The position numbers were made by a program, and so were the translations under genes. The notes under the pieces were generated by a model. That model did no database searches, was not told the DNA's origin, and saw nothing but the letters and a program-made list of their open reading frames with translations. Positions 11,121-23,190 of a stretch of 64,000 nt of DNA are shown piece by piece; position 1 is the stretch's first letter, and each line of letters begins with the position of its first letter. The stretch is from Chrysomallon squamiferum (taxonomy: Eukaryota; Mollusca; Gastropoda; Neomphalida; Peltospiridae), in the NCBI GenBank assembly GCA_012295275.1, contig CM022678.1, forward strand, positions 16,911,227-16,975,226, in the 5' to 3' direction.

Positions 11121-11841
11121 GAACTGTACCTCGACTTACGAGGGCCCAACCTAAGCCTTTCTCGATATTCGAGCTGTTGCTTGGTCGATTTTTTGCTTTG
11201 AGTTAGAAGCCAAAATCAGATTTAAGAACGAGCTTCAGAAACAACGCCGTTAGTTGGCGTAACGAACAACACAACATCCGGCCAGCGTCCGCTGTCTCAC
11301 TCGTTTATGTCACGTGGTTACCTGGTCGTGGAAGCATCTGTTGCGCTGTGTTCTCGTTGTGTCCAATATTTTGCTAAATTTCTTTTTCCTGACCATGCAT
11401 CGTAAGAAATTCAGTGATGGGAAGAGAAAGCTGATGATGTCCATTGAATTAAAGCTTGAAATCATAGAGAAGTATGAGCGACGTGTGCATCTTGCGCTAG
11501 GCAGTATGAGCATAGTTCCATGCTGAACCAGAAAGAGTCGATAAAGGCTGTACACCAAAGGCGTCAAAATAATTTGACTTATCTCCAAGGTGCATTCACT
11601 TTGCGAAATCAATGTATTTGTTTATATTCTCCTTTATTATGTTTTCATACAATACTTGTAATTTATAAATACATTTTTCTGATTTAAAAACTCTTTACCA
11701 AAATATGGGGTGGTTTGGGGGGTTTGGGATTAATAGTTATTTCAGTTAACTTCATGTGGGAAAATTCATTTCATATACGTTCAAACTGATTTACCAGCTC
11801 GGTCACGGAACTAATTAAACTCGTAAGTCAACGTACAACTG
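11121..11841 (+). mobile_element. Tigger/pogo-type transposon relic, copy 2
   Basis: The left end reads ACTGTACCTCGACTTACGAG and the right end CTCGTAAGTCAACGTACAAC then TG, an imperfect inverted repeat flanked by TA. A frame from 11397 (MHRKKFSDGKRK, MMSIELKLEIIEKYER) is the HTH remnant of a Tigger transposase and is frameshifted soon after. The right terminal repeat missing in copy 1 is present here, which fixes the element's borders. Confidence 0.75.
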
Positions 11842-11859
11842 TATTTCCAGTCTGTAGGA

Positions 11860-14800
11860 CAGTGTTTCCCAACCTTTTTTCCCAACCTTGGACTGTAGAG
11901 GTTTTCATATCGCCCTCACTTCCAAAATTCATTCATAAGTTACAACACAGAATGTTTTAAAACAAATGAAGTCCTGAGTAATGTTTGATAAACTTACATT
12001 TAGTCTTCTGAAAGTCTACAGCACGAATTTAGAAGGACAAATATAAAAAAAAAATGTTCATGTAAATATTGTATTTAATGCAAAAATAAAACATTCAAGT
12101 ACGTCCGTTTCAAAAAATATTTCTTAATAAAAATATATTTCTCAATAAAAAATAGTGCTACAGGATCCACCAAAACAGTTTTTAACAATTTATGTTTTGC
12201 AATGTGCTTTAAGGCACACTGCGCCGTCAAAGATAATATATTTAATGAGATTGTTGAATTTGGTGCTTACAGGCTAATTCCTTCACCCTCGGGTAAATGT
12301 TACTTAGAAGTAATCTTAAATCTCCTCTTTTAATGATTTGCAGGCGATTTCTTTGTTTTGTGAGAAGCTGAGTGACTACACTAAATCCGCGTTCAGCCAT
12401 ATATGAAGTTGGGGAAGCTATGAAATAAACCGTAATTGCTTCCCACAACTTAGGATACCTTCCAGGAATTTCTTTTTGTAACAAAAATGTTTGGTGTGAT
12501 TGTTTGAAGAGAGGCTTGAATTCGAAGTCGTTTTTTAGAGCAGTCAACTCTTCTTCTATTTCAAGATCGGTTTCATTTACACAAGCATCTGTAAATGGAT
12601 TCAGAAACCAGACTGGTATTTCCATATTTGTAAGATCTTGGTATCTACAGCTCATATCCTTGTGCAATGTTTCCAAATGATCACAATAAATCAAGAGGTC
12701 GTCTTCCACTTTCGAGTTATCAGACTCATTATTTTCTAGTTCATTAAGTTTTGGAAACTGAGACGGCCAATATTATTCTTGAAGAAGGCCAGCTTGTCCA
12801 AGAATGTACAAATCTTAGATTTTGAGTGGGTAAGATTTAGATCACTGCCTTGCAATTGCAAATTGTGATCGTTGAATATGGTGAATAGATCTGTTAAATA
12901 GGCAATGTCTGTTTTGTTTGCTAAAAGATAATCACTCAAATGATTACATTTATTTTCCTGGAGAAATTACACTACGCTGTTGAAAATAAAATAAAATCGT
13001 TTGAAACAGTTTCCTTTGGGTAACCACCTCACTTCTGTATGTAATAGAAAGCGATCAAATTCTTCATCGTTGTTGTTACAGAGTTGTCGAAACATTCGGG
13101 AACTGAGGGGTTGACACTTTATTTTATTTACTGCCTTAATAACAACATCAAGGCATTCATGAAGCTGATCACTTAAGTTCCAACAAAGCAGATTTCGAGT
13201 TCCAATGTATTTAAAAAACTGGGGCAGAAAACCTTTTCTGTTAATGCAGGAGCGCCGTCTGTCGACAATTATTTTCTTTGGGATATCTTTTTTCTTTGAA
13301 AACAGAGCATAACCCGGTAAAATAGATCGCTCGAGTCTCCGTTTCGTTCCTGGTAAACAGCAGGTTCATTCTTTTCCTTTAGTTGCATATCCCAAAAAGC
13401 AAATTACCTTGCAGATTCATCCAGTTTTAAACCAAATTGTTGACTTTTAAGTGTGTCACATAATATTTCTTCAATATGCGCTGCCATTTCGTCAACTCTT
13501 CTTTGTACAGATTTATTACTAAGTGGAATTGCACTTGGTGAATCGTGGTGTAGTACTGTAGGTAAGACCTCCTTCATAGCTGCCAAAATCAATTGATCTC
13601 CAATTGTATGAGGTAACCTTTGCTAGCAATCATTTTGGAGATATTGTATGAACAAATAAGACCATCGTCGCTTTTTCGTGATTGTTTTGCCACAAGGGAA
13701 ACGATGGTGTTTCTGTTTGCGAAATGTGTCTCGTAACGTTTGAAAGTATGACAAATTCTCTTTCTCTTTGTCAGGATGCATCTTTTTAAAGTGCTCGGAA
13801 AGCCTGGATGGTTTCATCGCCTTGTTGAGAGCACTTTCTCACAAAGCAGGCACATCGGTCGTTGCTTATTATTTGGAGAACTAATAAATCCATACTTCAG
13901 ATATTCAACACTATTTTGTCTGCACTTTCGTTTTGATGAGCTATCAGTCATGATTATGGGTTGTTAAATACATTCACTGAAAATAAGTAAACTAGTTAGA
14001 GGCAAACAAAGAATTTCACCATAGCTATTTAAATAAGCATCTCTAATTCGAACTAAACGTTTTATTAACAATTTCTTTTTATGTGAACTATGTATTTTTG
14101 ATTATTAGAAACAGAATAATTATAATAAGGATAAGTTAATTAAATGATTGTAAGCAACCTTTGCAGTTGTTGTTTTCCAACTAATTCGACAGTTTCACAA
14201 TAACTGTAACCGACTGCTAACTTGCAAGCAATAACCTTCGAACTACAATTTACTCTGGAAACACGCCAAACTGATTAAAACGCCAAATTCATTAAAACGT
14301 ACCAAATATATGTTTAACTTATGAAAGACTAAAACAAAGTTAAAATAATTAAATTGTATTTTAGTTTTCACTTTGGAACTCATTTATGGGATTTCAATTT
14401 GAAGAATTAACTGTACCAGCATTGACACCCACTCCGTAGTCACAGACCAGTAAGATCACACATACCAACATTGGCTAAAAACATATATTATCACACATAA
14501 ATCAATCATTCAATGACCTAATATACACAATTGTTCATTTTATCACTTTTATGTTCGAAACTTCCATTCGAATCCCATCCTAATCGCCAATTTTGCATAT
14601 GAATATGAGCAGGGTAATAAAAAACACTTGTCACTATCACGGCCGCATAAGAACTGACCATGGACAATTCCCTTGGAACTGACTGAGCTGCAGTCGACAA
14701 GTTCACGCGTTCATACAGCGAGATTGTTGTGTTCACGCAACAACATTAGCTATCAAAAGGGACAGTATACAAGCTTAAATTTTCCTTTTTATAGTACTGC

Positions 14801-15010
14801 TTGTTACTATTCTTGTGTGAACAATTTACAGAATTGTAGCTTATAGTGTATTTTACATAGTAATATTTAAATTTGTGATACGATGTGTTTTAGATAAGCA
14901 CGTTGGGAATCCCTGCGTTCTAGGACATCCAAATGAAGAAAAGACTCGCAACGTCAGTGTTAAACTCACCGGGTAACAAGGGGTCGTTATCGCCCTTTTG
15001 GGAATCCCTG
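11860..15010 (-). mobile_element. hAT transposon, copy 2 (dead)
   Basis: The left terminal repeat CAGTGTTTCCCAACC starts at 11860, preceded by CTGTAGGA. The right end TTGGGAATCCCTG closes at 15010. The right 120 bases are scrambled: a second TTGGGAATCCCTG end lies at 14904-14916, with pieces of internal sequence between the two. Orientation and position relative to exon 1 (about 307 bp) are as in copy 1. Confidence 0.75.
12242..13951 (-). pseudogene. hAT transposase pseudogene, copy 2
   Basis: The C-terminal part is the best preserved of the three: an open stretch from 12709 to the TAA at 12242 includes FLNPFTDACVNETDLEIEEE and the hATC dimerisation motif SYMAERGFSVVTQLLTKQRN followed by RLRLLLSN-type residues. 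Upstream, the BED region carries the same frameshift as copies 1 and 3. The central part (13.18-13.42 kb) has lost many short pieces, so it cannot encode an active enzyme. Confidence 0.8.
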
Positions 15011-15317
15011 CTCAAGGACATCCATTCTAAATATATTAGCGTTAGTGTTAAATACGGGTAACATGTCTATTTTTAGTACCTAGCTATTCCCGTGACCTAC
15101 CAGGAAACAGAAACTGAAGATTGGGTAAGAACGACACGACATTCTAGAATTTTAGTGGGAAAATATCAGTATTTTTGTTTGTTTTATCTTCTCGTTTGTT
15201 CGTCTAAAGTATTTAACATGTTAAGATAGTGTGTTACGCATAGAAGAACAGATACTAGAAAATCGAATAACTTTCTCGCTCACGAATTTACAACAACATT
15301 GAGATAAACGATTCGTA
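15011..15317 (+). promoter_or_regulatory. Conserved promoter/5' UTR flank of exon 1 (block B)
   Basis: This flank has the same landmarks and spacing as 7428-7736, including GAATAACTTTCTCGCTCACG near 15262. It was assigned by conservation only. Confidence 0.4.
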
Positions 15318-15381
15318 ATGACGGAAGTTGAATTAAAAATGTCCCCGGTGATAATTCTACTGTTAGTTTTATCGCAGACAG
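15318..15381 (+). CDS. Orphan exon 1: signal peptide (block B)
   Basis: The frame reads MTEVELKMSPVIILLLVLSQ then T, ending in phase 1 at AG|GTAAAT (15382). The leader is as close to that of gene b (27 kb) as any here. No exon 2 was found downstream on the plus strand before unrelated duplicated DNA begins at 16.2 kb. Confidence 0.55.
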
Positions 15382-16214
15382 GTAAATGTGTTTGAATTTG
15401 TTAAAATTGAGCTTCAGTCTCTGCACGTGTATTGTGTTTGTATGTGAGGTGTGTGATTGTGTGTGAGCGTATGTGTATGCCATTGTGTTTGTGTGTACGC
15501 TCGTGATTGTGTGCATGTGAGCGCGCGTGCTTGTGTGTATGTGTGTGATCGTGCTTGTGTGTCTGTGTACGCACTGCTTGTGTTTCTTTCTGAATTATTT
15601 AAGAAACGTTTAATGCTTAGCCCACACAAAATAACTTAACTGATTTGTGTTAATAACGAGACACTCTAATAAGAAAACTTGGATGAGAAAACGTTGGATT
15701 GAGATAATTAATTCGTAAACTTGGTAGTTAACTATAAATCTACATTCAAAACAATTTATAATACATGTATATATATTTTACATTTTGTATTTAAAAAATA
15801 TAATATATATTAATATCTGTATCTATATATTTATATATATGTATATCTGATTATGAAAACACAATTATCGGTCATCAGGATCTTTAAACATACATATAGC
15901 TGTAGAATTTATTTACAGTGATTTGTGTTCCTAAATTAAATAATTTAAATATATATATATATATTTTTTTTTACCTTGTTCTACCTTTTACTTTTTATAT
16001 AATTTATTATTTTTTATCGTCATATTATATCTGTTTTATTTACATTTCTTTATAATAATAAGACAAATTAATATATATATATATATATATATATTGTATG
16101 TCTAAGATATTCTAATGTGCCTGTATAAGTAGTCCGTCATACTGGTTTGAAATATTTTTACTGACTTTTCAACGCTTTATTTAGTTTCTGTTTGAGCAGC
16201 GATCTGAATAAAAA
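15382..16214 (+). other. Intron 1-like sequence of block B cassette
   Basis: GT-rich sequence followed by AT-rich DNA and a short (TA)n run near 16072-16094, parallel to 7801-8660. No coding exon was found. Confidence 0.5.
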
Positions 16215-17122
16215 CTGCTCTAATGTAAAATGTTAAGTCGTGTCTTTGTGTTTACTGCATGAATGTTATCTCGTATTGCGAACCAGAGAGATTGATTTCA
16301 GTCAGAACTGTCTGGGTAGTAGCCTGCACCTCGTTATGGTTCACCTGTTTTGTTTCAACCTTTTAATCTGATCGTGTTATTCTACAAGCATTCGTCCTAT
16401 GAACAGATTCAACCAAACTATTTTCATAAACATATTTTTAGAAAGAGCAATATTTTAAATATAGTAAAACAGTGTGAAATTGAAGCTTAAAGCAACTACG
16501 CGGTCAAACACTTGTAGGAGCCTCTAAACACTCACCCGTCTCCAAACATTCTCCCAGGTTATGTAGGTCTATACGTTTAAATAAAATGTAAAGCTTTTCA
16601 ACAATAAAATTTAGTTGGTTTAAGCATAATTTTTTTGTATTTATACCGCATAAACGTTTGCACTCTGGCCTCCATATGTGTACACTTTGTTATTTGTATA
16701 ATAATCCTTGTTAAATCTGCTTGAACTTCGAATAAAAGCTCAAATACAATTTTAATCTATTATTTTACACAGTAGTAAAAATAAATGAAACTGATTTATA
16801 ATTCTCCCCCACCAAGTTAATTTTGATTAATAACGAAGTATCACTAGAAATTAGTAGTTTAACAACACTGTGTACAGTATAAAAAAATATCTGGGAGCTG
16901 TTTTTATTTCTGTAGCCGTGACATCATCACGTGTAGGACGTATCGTTTTGCTCTAAAGCAGAGGTCGTTAACCTTGTCGCTCGGGACTTCAGTAGACGTT
17001 TCACTGACTGTTGTGGACCCTTTGCCTTTTTGGATTGATCGCAGAGTCGAATTTAGTCTTGGTGATGTCCTCTTCTATATAAAGCCCTGAGGACCCCATT
17101 TTTTTCTCTCTCTTATTTTTTC
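16214..17122 (+). repeat. 0.9-kb segment duplicated at 36.06-36.97 kb
   Basis: This runs nearly identical with 36058-36970 on the same strand, from AAAACTGCTCTAATGTAAAA to the CT-rich word TTATTTTTTCTCC. It contains intron 1-type and upstream-flank sequence of the receptor cassettes but no exon. Inside are CAGAGGTCGTTAACC (16959) and CAGAGTCGAATTTAG (about 17043), ends of dispersed repeats found at several other places in the window. Confidence 0.75.
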
Positions 17123-17275
17123 TCCACGAAGTTTGTCAGATTTAAAAATAAACATTTTCTCAAATTTTACACTGACGCATGTCTATATTTAGAATAGAGA
17201 TCATACTACGCTGGCAAAGTTTCTTTTGTATGCACATACGAATGTACATTTTGTGATTAATATGTACATATAAAA

Positions 17276-17308
<33 letters not shown>

Positions 17309-17374
17309 CAATCATACATTCATATAAATATACATAGATTCATAAAAGTTTACATAGATACATATATACATAGA

Positions 17375-17377
<3 letters not shown>

Positions 17378-17449
<72 letters not shown>
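17378..17449. repeat. (TA)n microsatellite
   Basis: Pure TA run; a shorter run lies at 17284-17308. Confidence 0.85.
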
Positions 17450-17451
<2 letters not shown>

Positions 17452-17689
17452 TTACATGCACACAGGAAGGGAGAAACACTCGTAACAAGGAACAAATTAT
17501 TTAATATTTTACTTTTTTTAATTATTTTTTTCATTATTATTATTATTATTGTTATTATTATTATTATTTATTTATTTGTTTATTTATTTATCCATTTTTA
17601 ATTTATTATATTTTTGACCATTTTAAATTGATTTACAAAAGTGATAAAAAAATAACTTTCATGTATGAAAAAAACCAGTCATTTTAAAT

Positions 17690-18060
17690 GTTACAGGTAC
17701 TTGTACCTCTACTAGCTTAAACAATCAATAGAAACCAGCTGTCGATGTACATAACAGTAAATAAGGCCACCAACTAACCGAGTTGAAAAGGTTCGCCTAC
17801 CTATCGCTGTGTATCCGGCAATGTTTGGTGGAGAGACCAAACTATCCTTTTGTGACTCATAAAAGCTCGTTGTCATCTAAGACAAGTATATTCTTCTTAA
17901 GTCTAATTAATTTTAATAATAAATATGTTTGGACTAAAATTCCAGATTTCTCTGTCTGCTGCTGTCATTGGGAAACCATTCAGTTAAATTTAATTTTCTG
18001 TTTCTATTATATTAATTTTTGGTATTATTTTCTAAATAAGGAACGAAGTTCACTGGACTC
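17690..18060 (-). repeat. R1 conserved spacer unit, copy 2
   Basis: Core CTATCGCTGTGTATCCGGCA near 17802, inverted with respect to copy 1. Confidence 0.6.
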
Positions 18061-18262
18061 TTCTCTGTTGATGCAATGCCAACAATTCTACACACACAGA
18101 GAAACACAGCAAGGAAGTAATTTCACAAGAATCAGCTCCACATTGTGTGAAAAAAACTGAAGGAAACAAACGTAAGTATACAAACGCATACCCCACAAAT
18201 ACACACACACAGACATAAACACCTACACCGATTCATAAACACACAAACACCATATATATCCG

Positions 18263-18391
<129 letters not shown>

Positions 18392-18399
18392 TTAAACTC

Positions 18400-18736
18400 A
18401 CGTTCGCATATATCTCTACATGACAGACTACTTCCTATGATTAAGGAAAAAAGTGATAAGAAAATTAGTTTACTTAACTTTTTACCTTATTATAACAGCA
18501 GTTGTTAATGCTGTTATTTTTACCGTTAGTAGCCACTCCACAGTTTTTATTTATTTATTATTATTACTATTATTATTATTATTATTATTATTATTAGTTC
18601 AAAACAGAAAAAAGTCATGTGAATTTTTTATCAAAATATGTGATTATAAATTCAGATTCTAAGAAGTTCTATTAGCAGATATATATTTCACAAAGCAGAT
18701 CCTAAATAAAATAGGTATGTAAATAAAACACTACAC

Positions 18737-18808
<72 letters not shown>

Positions 18809-18951
18809 ATTGTGATAAAACTAACAAATAAAATGAAACAACAATAAACTGTCGTGAAACTAACAACAATTATGAAACACAAGTCTTCGTGCAGTCCATT
18901 TCGTTTTCCTGCGCGCAATTTTCTGGGAAACATAGCTCTGTATTTATGTGT

Positions 18952-18994
<43 letters not shown>

Positions 18995-19100
18995 TTAGCT
19001 TTGTTAAGGTTGTTATTGTTGTTATTGTTGTTCTCATGTATTAAGAATTTTGTTTTGTTATTATTGTTGTGATTGCTATTGTTGTACCTTCACTCCCACA
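18400..19100. other. Gene-free microsatellite-rich stretch
   Basis: Contains (ATT)n near 18560-18596, (CT)n at 18738-18806 and (TTTA)n at 18952-18996. No exon or transposon end was recognised. Confidence 0.6.
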
Positions 19101-19825
19101 TCACGTACCTATCAGGTTGATATCACTGGATTTGTGCTCAGAGAGAATCTTTTGAGCAGTCGTCGGAACCATTTTTAAGGTTTCAAACAGTGAAAAGGTG
19201 GAACGCCCATCAAACAGACTAATAATTAAAAAATTAAGGGTTTAAACTTAAACAACATTTATTAAAATTTAACTGAAAGTTTAAATAATTATTCATCAAA
19301 CTTTTATGATTAATACTTTATTGTTTATCATATGACGTTAAAATGTGTTTCCCAAGATCGCTCTCACTTATGAAGCAACGCGCGCATTGAAAATACAGAC
19401 TTCCTCTGTTCTATCACTCTACTGGAAAGAGAAAAGTCGCTATTAATTTTAGGAAAATAAGAGTTATTGTTGATAGCTAGTTGTGCTATTACTGAAACGT
19501 TAAGGGTGTCAAATAAGAACATGGAATTAAGGTCGACACACTCCCAGTCCCTGATTTAGCTACCAGCTAAACAACTATAGCTTAGGGCCTCACCAAATTT
19601 AATGATTACAAATTTAACAGTTTATCGTATGACGCAAGAACTTCCTGCGCTCTGTCGTTCTACTAGGAGAACACAAACGCCACTATTAACTGAGTTCACG
19701 CTACAAAAACAATCGGATTATCTTGGGAAGGAACCCTAGAAAAAAGTTAAAAGATTTCCAAAATGCTTTTAATTAATTAAAACAAATATTAACATGCATG
19801 TTTTCTGAAAGCTCGTGATATTTAA

Positions 19826-19864
<39 letters not shown>

Positions 19865-20140
19865 TAAGAAAAAAAGGAAGAAAAAACGAAAAGAAAAACG
19901 ATTTTCACAAAACACAAAAAGAATAAATTGGTGGCGGAGGGGGAAAATTATCGACATATTACATTTTATTTTTGCTACTGTGTTAAATAAAAGATTAAAA
20001 CTGTATTTGATGCAGAACTTGAAATTCAAGCAGGATTTACGAAGGATTATTGTACAAATGATAAAGTTTACTCGCTAAATGTAAAATATAGTGCAATTTT
20101 TATGCAGTGTACACAGAAAAGGTTTGCGTTCCAAAACTTG
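19101..20140. other. Gene-free dispersed-repeat stretch
   Basis: Holds TATCACTGGATTTGTGC and AACAGTGAAAAGGTGGAACG words that recur near 25.1, 56.7 and 63.76 kb, and a CAGTCCCTGATTTAGCTACC repeat end near 19548 that recurs near 34.2 kb. An (AAT)n run lies at 19826-19863. No protein-coding exon was found. Confidence 0.5.
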
Positions 20141-20149
20141 ATTTGATTT

Positions 20150-20560
20150 CCATTACTTCCGTCCGCGTTAATCGGGTATCTCAATGTTCTTGTAAATTCG
20201 TGAATGAAAAAGTAGTTCGATTTTCCGATGTCTGTTATTTTATACGTAACACATTACAGTAACATGTTAAATACTTTAGACACAAACTTTTCGAATATCG
20301 TTTATGGCCGCTTCGGCCCCTATCTATAGTTTCACTTTCCTTGTACGCTATGTGGAATAGATCGTATTTAAAAACAAACATGTTTTTCGTATTTTTATAA
20401 TGACACGTGTCTATATTTAGAATATAAGTCGTGTCACGCAGGAAATATTTCCTTCACTCGTGATTAGGTCATTGATACCGTAAAAGAGACATCGCCTAGA
20501 TATTTTTAACTGTACTCAATGTTGTTTATTATGATTAAATTGACAGGGGCGGCTGGCGGG
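20150..20560 (-). repeat. Truncated exon 1 cassette (upstream flank only)
   Basis: Contains the 5' UTR word GAATTTACAAGAACATTGAG (inverted) and the flank out to CTCGTGATTAGGTCATTGATACC, but the coding part of exon 1 is missing beyond the ACGGAAGT word. It is collinear with 57.8-59.34 kb and shows the empty sites of two MITEs present there. Confidence 0.6.
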
Positions 20561-20816
20561 AGGGGGAAAATTATAGACCTATTACATATATTAAAATGTG
20601 TTACAGTGTTTTCCTGTCCAAGTTTTTTCATTAGAGTGTCTGGTTATTTTTAACACAATTCAAATGAAGTAAGTTATTTTATGTTGCCTAAAGATATAAG
20701 TGTTTCCAACCTAATTCAGTCACAAACACAAGAACGCGCGTGCACACGTACACACCTCACACACAAATACAGCACACAAACTGAAACACATTTTTAAAGA
20801 ATTCGAACACACTTAC

Positions 20817-20880
20817 CTGTCTGCGATAAAACAAACAGTAGAATTATTATCGTGGACACTTTTAATTCAACTTCCGTCAT
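20817..20880 (-). CDS. Orphan exon 1: signal peptide (20.9 kb)
   Basis: Reads MTEVELKVSTIIILLFVLSQ then T and ends in phase 1 before GTAAGTGTG. The inner start codon seen in other copies is GTG here, so only the outer ATG works. It lies downstream of gene b with a GA tract and R1 between, the position of the next gene's first exon in the minus-strand array. No exon 2 or EGF exon was seen at lower coordinates. Confidence 0.55.
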
Positions 20881-21300
20881 TGCGAATCGGGTTTCTCCGT
20901 GTTCTTGTTTATTCGTGAAAGAGAAAGTTATTCGAGTTTCCTGTATCTTTCCTTCTGTACGTAACACACTATCTTAACATATTTAATACTTTAGACAATA
21001 AAGAAAGAAACAAAAAATACTTATATCTGTCTACAAATTTTAAAATGTCCTGTCGTTTGTCCTCTGTTCGGCCATATCTACAGTTTCAATTTCCTTGTAG
21101 GGCATGGTATAAAAATAAATAGTTTTACAATGACGCCTTTCTACATTTAGAATAGAAATTGTACTACACTGGAAATACTTCCTACGAATGTACATGAATT
21201 GATACACATAAGCATACATACATACATACATCCTTATAAAGACTTAATAGCAGTGATAATTATGCAGACGATAATTAGCTAAAAAGAGAATAGAGTATAC
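20881..21300 (-). promoter_or_regulatory. Conserved upstream flank of the 20.9 kb exon 1
   Basis: Keeps the receptor-cassette flank words (ACGTAACACACTATCTTAAC near 20958; TCTACATTTAGAATAGAAAT near 21140). Closest to the flank of the 59.9 kb exon 1. Function is inferred from position and conservation only. Confidence 0.35.
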
Positions 21301-21309
21301 ATGTTGACC

Positions 21310-21740
21310 GAAATTAATTAATTGCAACCATCTTGCACCTATAATCTGCAAGTAAAACCTCTAATAGCTGAAACAATCCACATAATGTGGGTGTTTTTAA
21401 AAAGCTGTCGATGTACATAACATTGAATAAGACTACTGATTAATCATCTTGAAAAGATTCGCCTTCGTATCGCTATGTATCCGGCATTGTTGGCTGGAGG
21501 GGACAAACTATACTTATGTAACTCATCATCACCTACGACAAGCATATTATTCCTGAATCTAATTTATTCTAAAAATTAAAAAAATTACCTCAATATTTTT
21601 ACACTAAAAATCCAGATTTTTCTCACTGCTGCTGAACTTGGGAAACCATTAAATTATCGATCCAGTCTGCCAAACTCGTATCAGAGTAACGTCCCTTGTT
21701 TCTCGGGGATATGGTAAAGCCACGAAGTAGTAGGTAGTGT
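21310..21740 (-). repeat. R1 conserved spacer unit, copy 3
   Basis: Core TATCGCTATGTATCCGGCAT near 21468, lying upstream of the 20.9 kb exon 1 and downstream of gene b. Confidence 0.6.
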
Positions 21741-22549
<809 letters not shown>

Positions 22550-22559
22550 AAACGTTTTT

Positions 22560-23100
22560 TTGCATACATCTCTATGACACACTTCTTCCTGTCTATGAGA
22601 AAGGAAGAAAATGATAAGAAGATTTATTTGATTTTAAATTTTTATTATAACAACTGTTGTTAATGTTATTATTATTGCTTTTAGTATTCTTGCCACACTA
22701 CACAAACTATATTATTATTTTAAAACAGAGAAAAAAGGTTATCTGAATGTTTTATAGCAATACAAGATTATAAATTATCATTCTAATATTTTTCTAATAA
22801 CTGAAAAATATTTTTGAAAGCAGATCCTCTATAAAATAGATATGTAAATAAAAACAGCAAGACACATTCCCACACATATACACATGCAAATATTATTCAG
22901 TGTAAAAAGAAAATTTAAATATTTTACTTCCCCAGTTTTCAGCCTGAATATAAACATTCATTTTGTTCTGTTCTTTACAAAATTTCATTGTCTTGTATTA
23001 GCAGTTGAAGATATTTAAAAATCAATATATATATATATACTTTTTTATATTTCACTCATCACTAAACACATTTTATTTAAATTTAATACAAGTGTCACAA
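22560..23100 (-). other. 3' UTR / downstream flank of gene b
   Basis: Parallels 61.57-62.07 kb downstream of gene f, including CTGAAAAATATTTTTGAAAGCA and the TATATACTTTTTTATATTTC end near 23035. No exon was found. Confidence 0.5.
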
Positions 23101-23186
23101 AAATGTTTTAACTGTTCTGCTATATCACTCTCTCTGAAATGATGTTGAATGACAACAACCATTCTAACAGAAGTTGATGAATAAAA
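23101..23186 (-). pseudogene. Remnant of the terminal PTP exon in gene b
   Basis: Read in the phosphatase frame, the DNA encodes FIHQLLLEWLLSFNIISERV and a stop, matching the terminal exon at 51193-51270 (FIYQLMLEWLLSFNIISERV). It now lies directly beside the EGF exon, with no intron, and is out of frame with it. This is the scar of a deletion that removed the transmembrane and PTP exons. Confidence 0.7.
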
Positions 23187-23190
23187 CTGA

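Larger units (their letters stand above)
9889..16214 (+). repeat. Segmental duplication block B
   Basis: This is the second copy of block A (2308-8660), in the same orientation. It holds the GC-rich unit (10.08-10.45 kb), (CA)n, the Tigger relic, hAT copy 2, promoter, exon 1 and a (TA)n tract. Many small deletions cluster at 13.18-13.42 and 14.89-15.0 kb. Its right edge at GAATAAAAACTGCTC joins sequence that also occurs at 36.06 kb. Confidence 0.8.
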
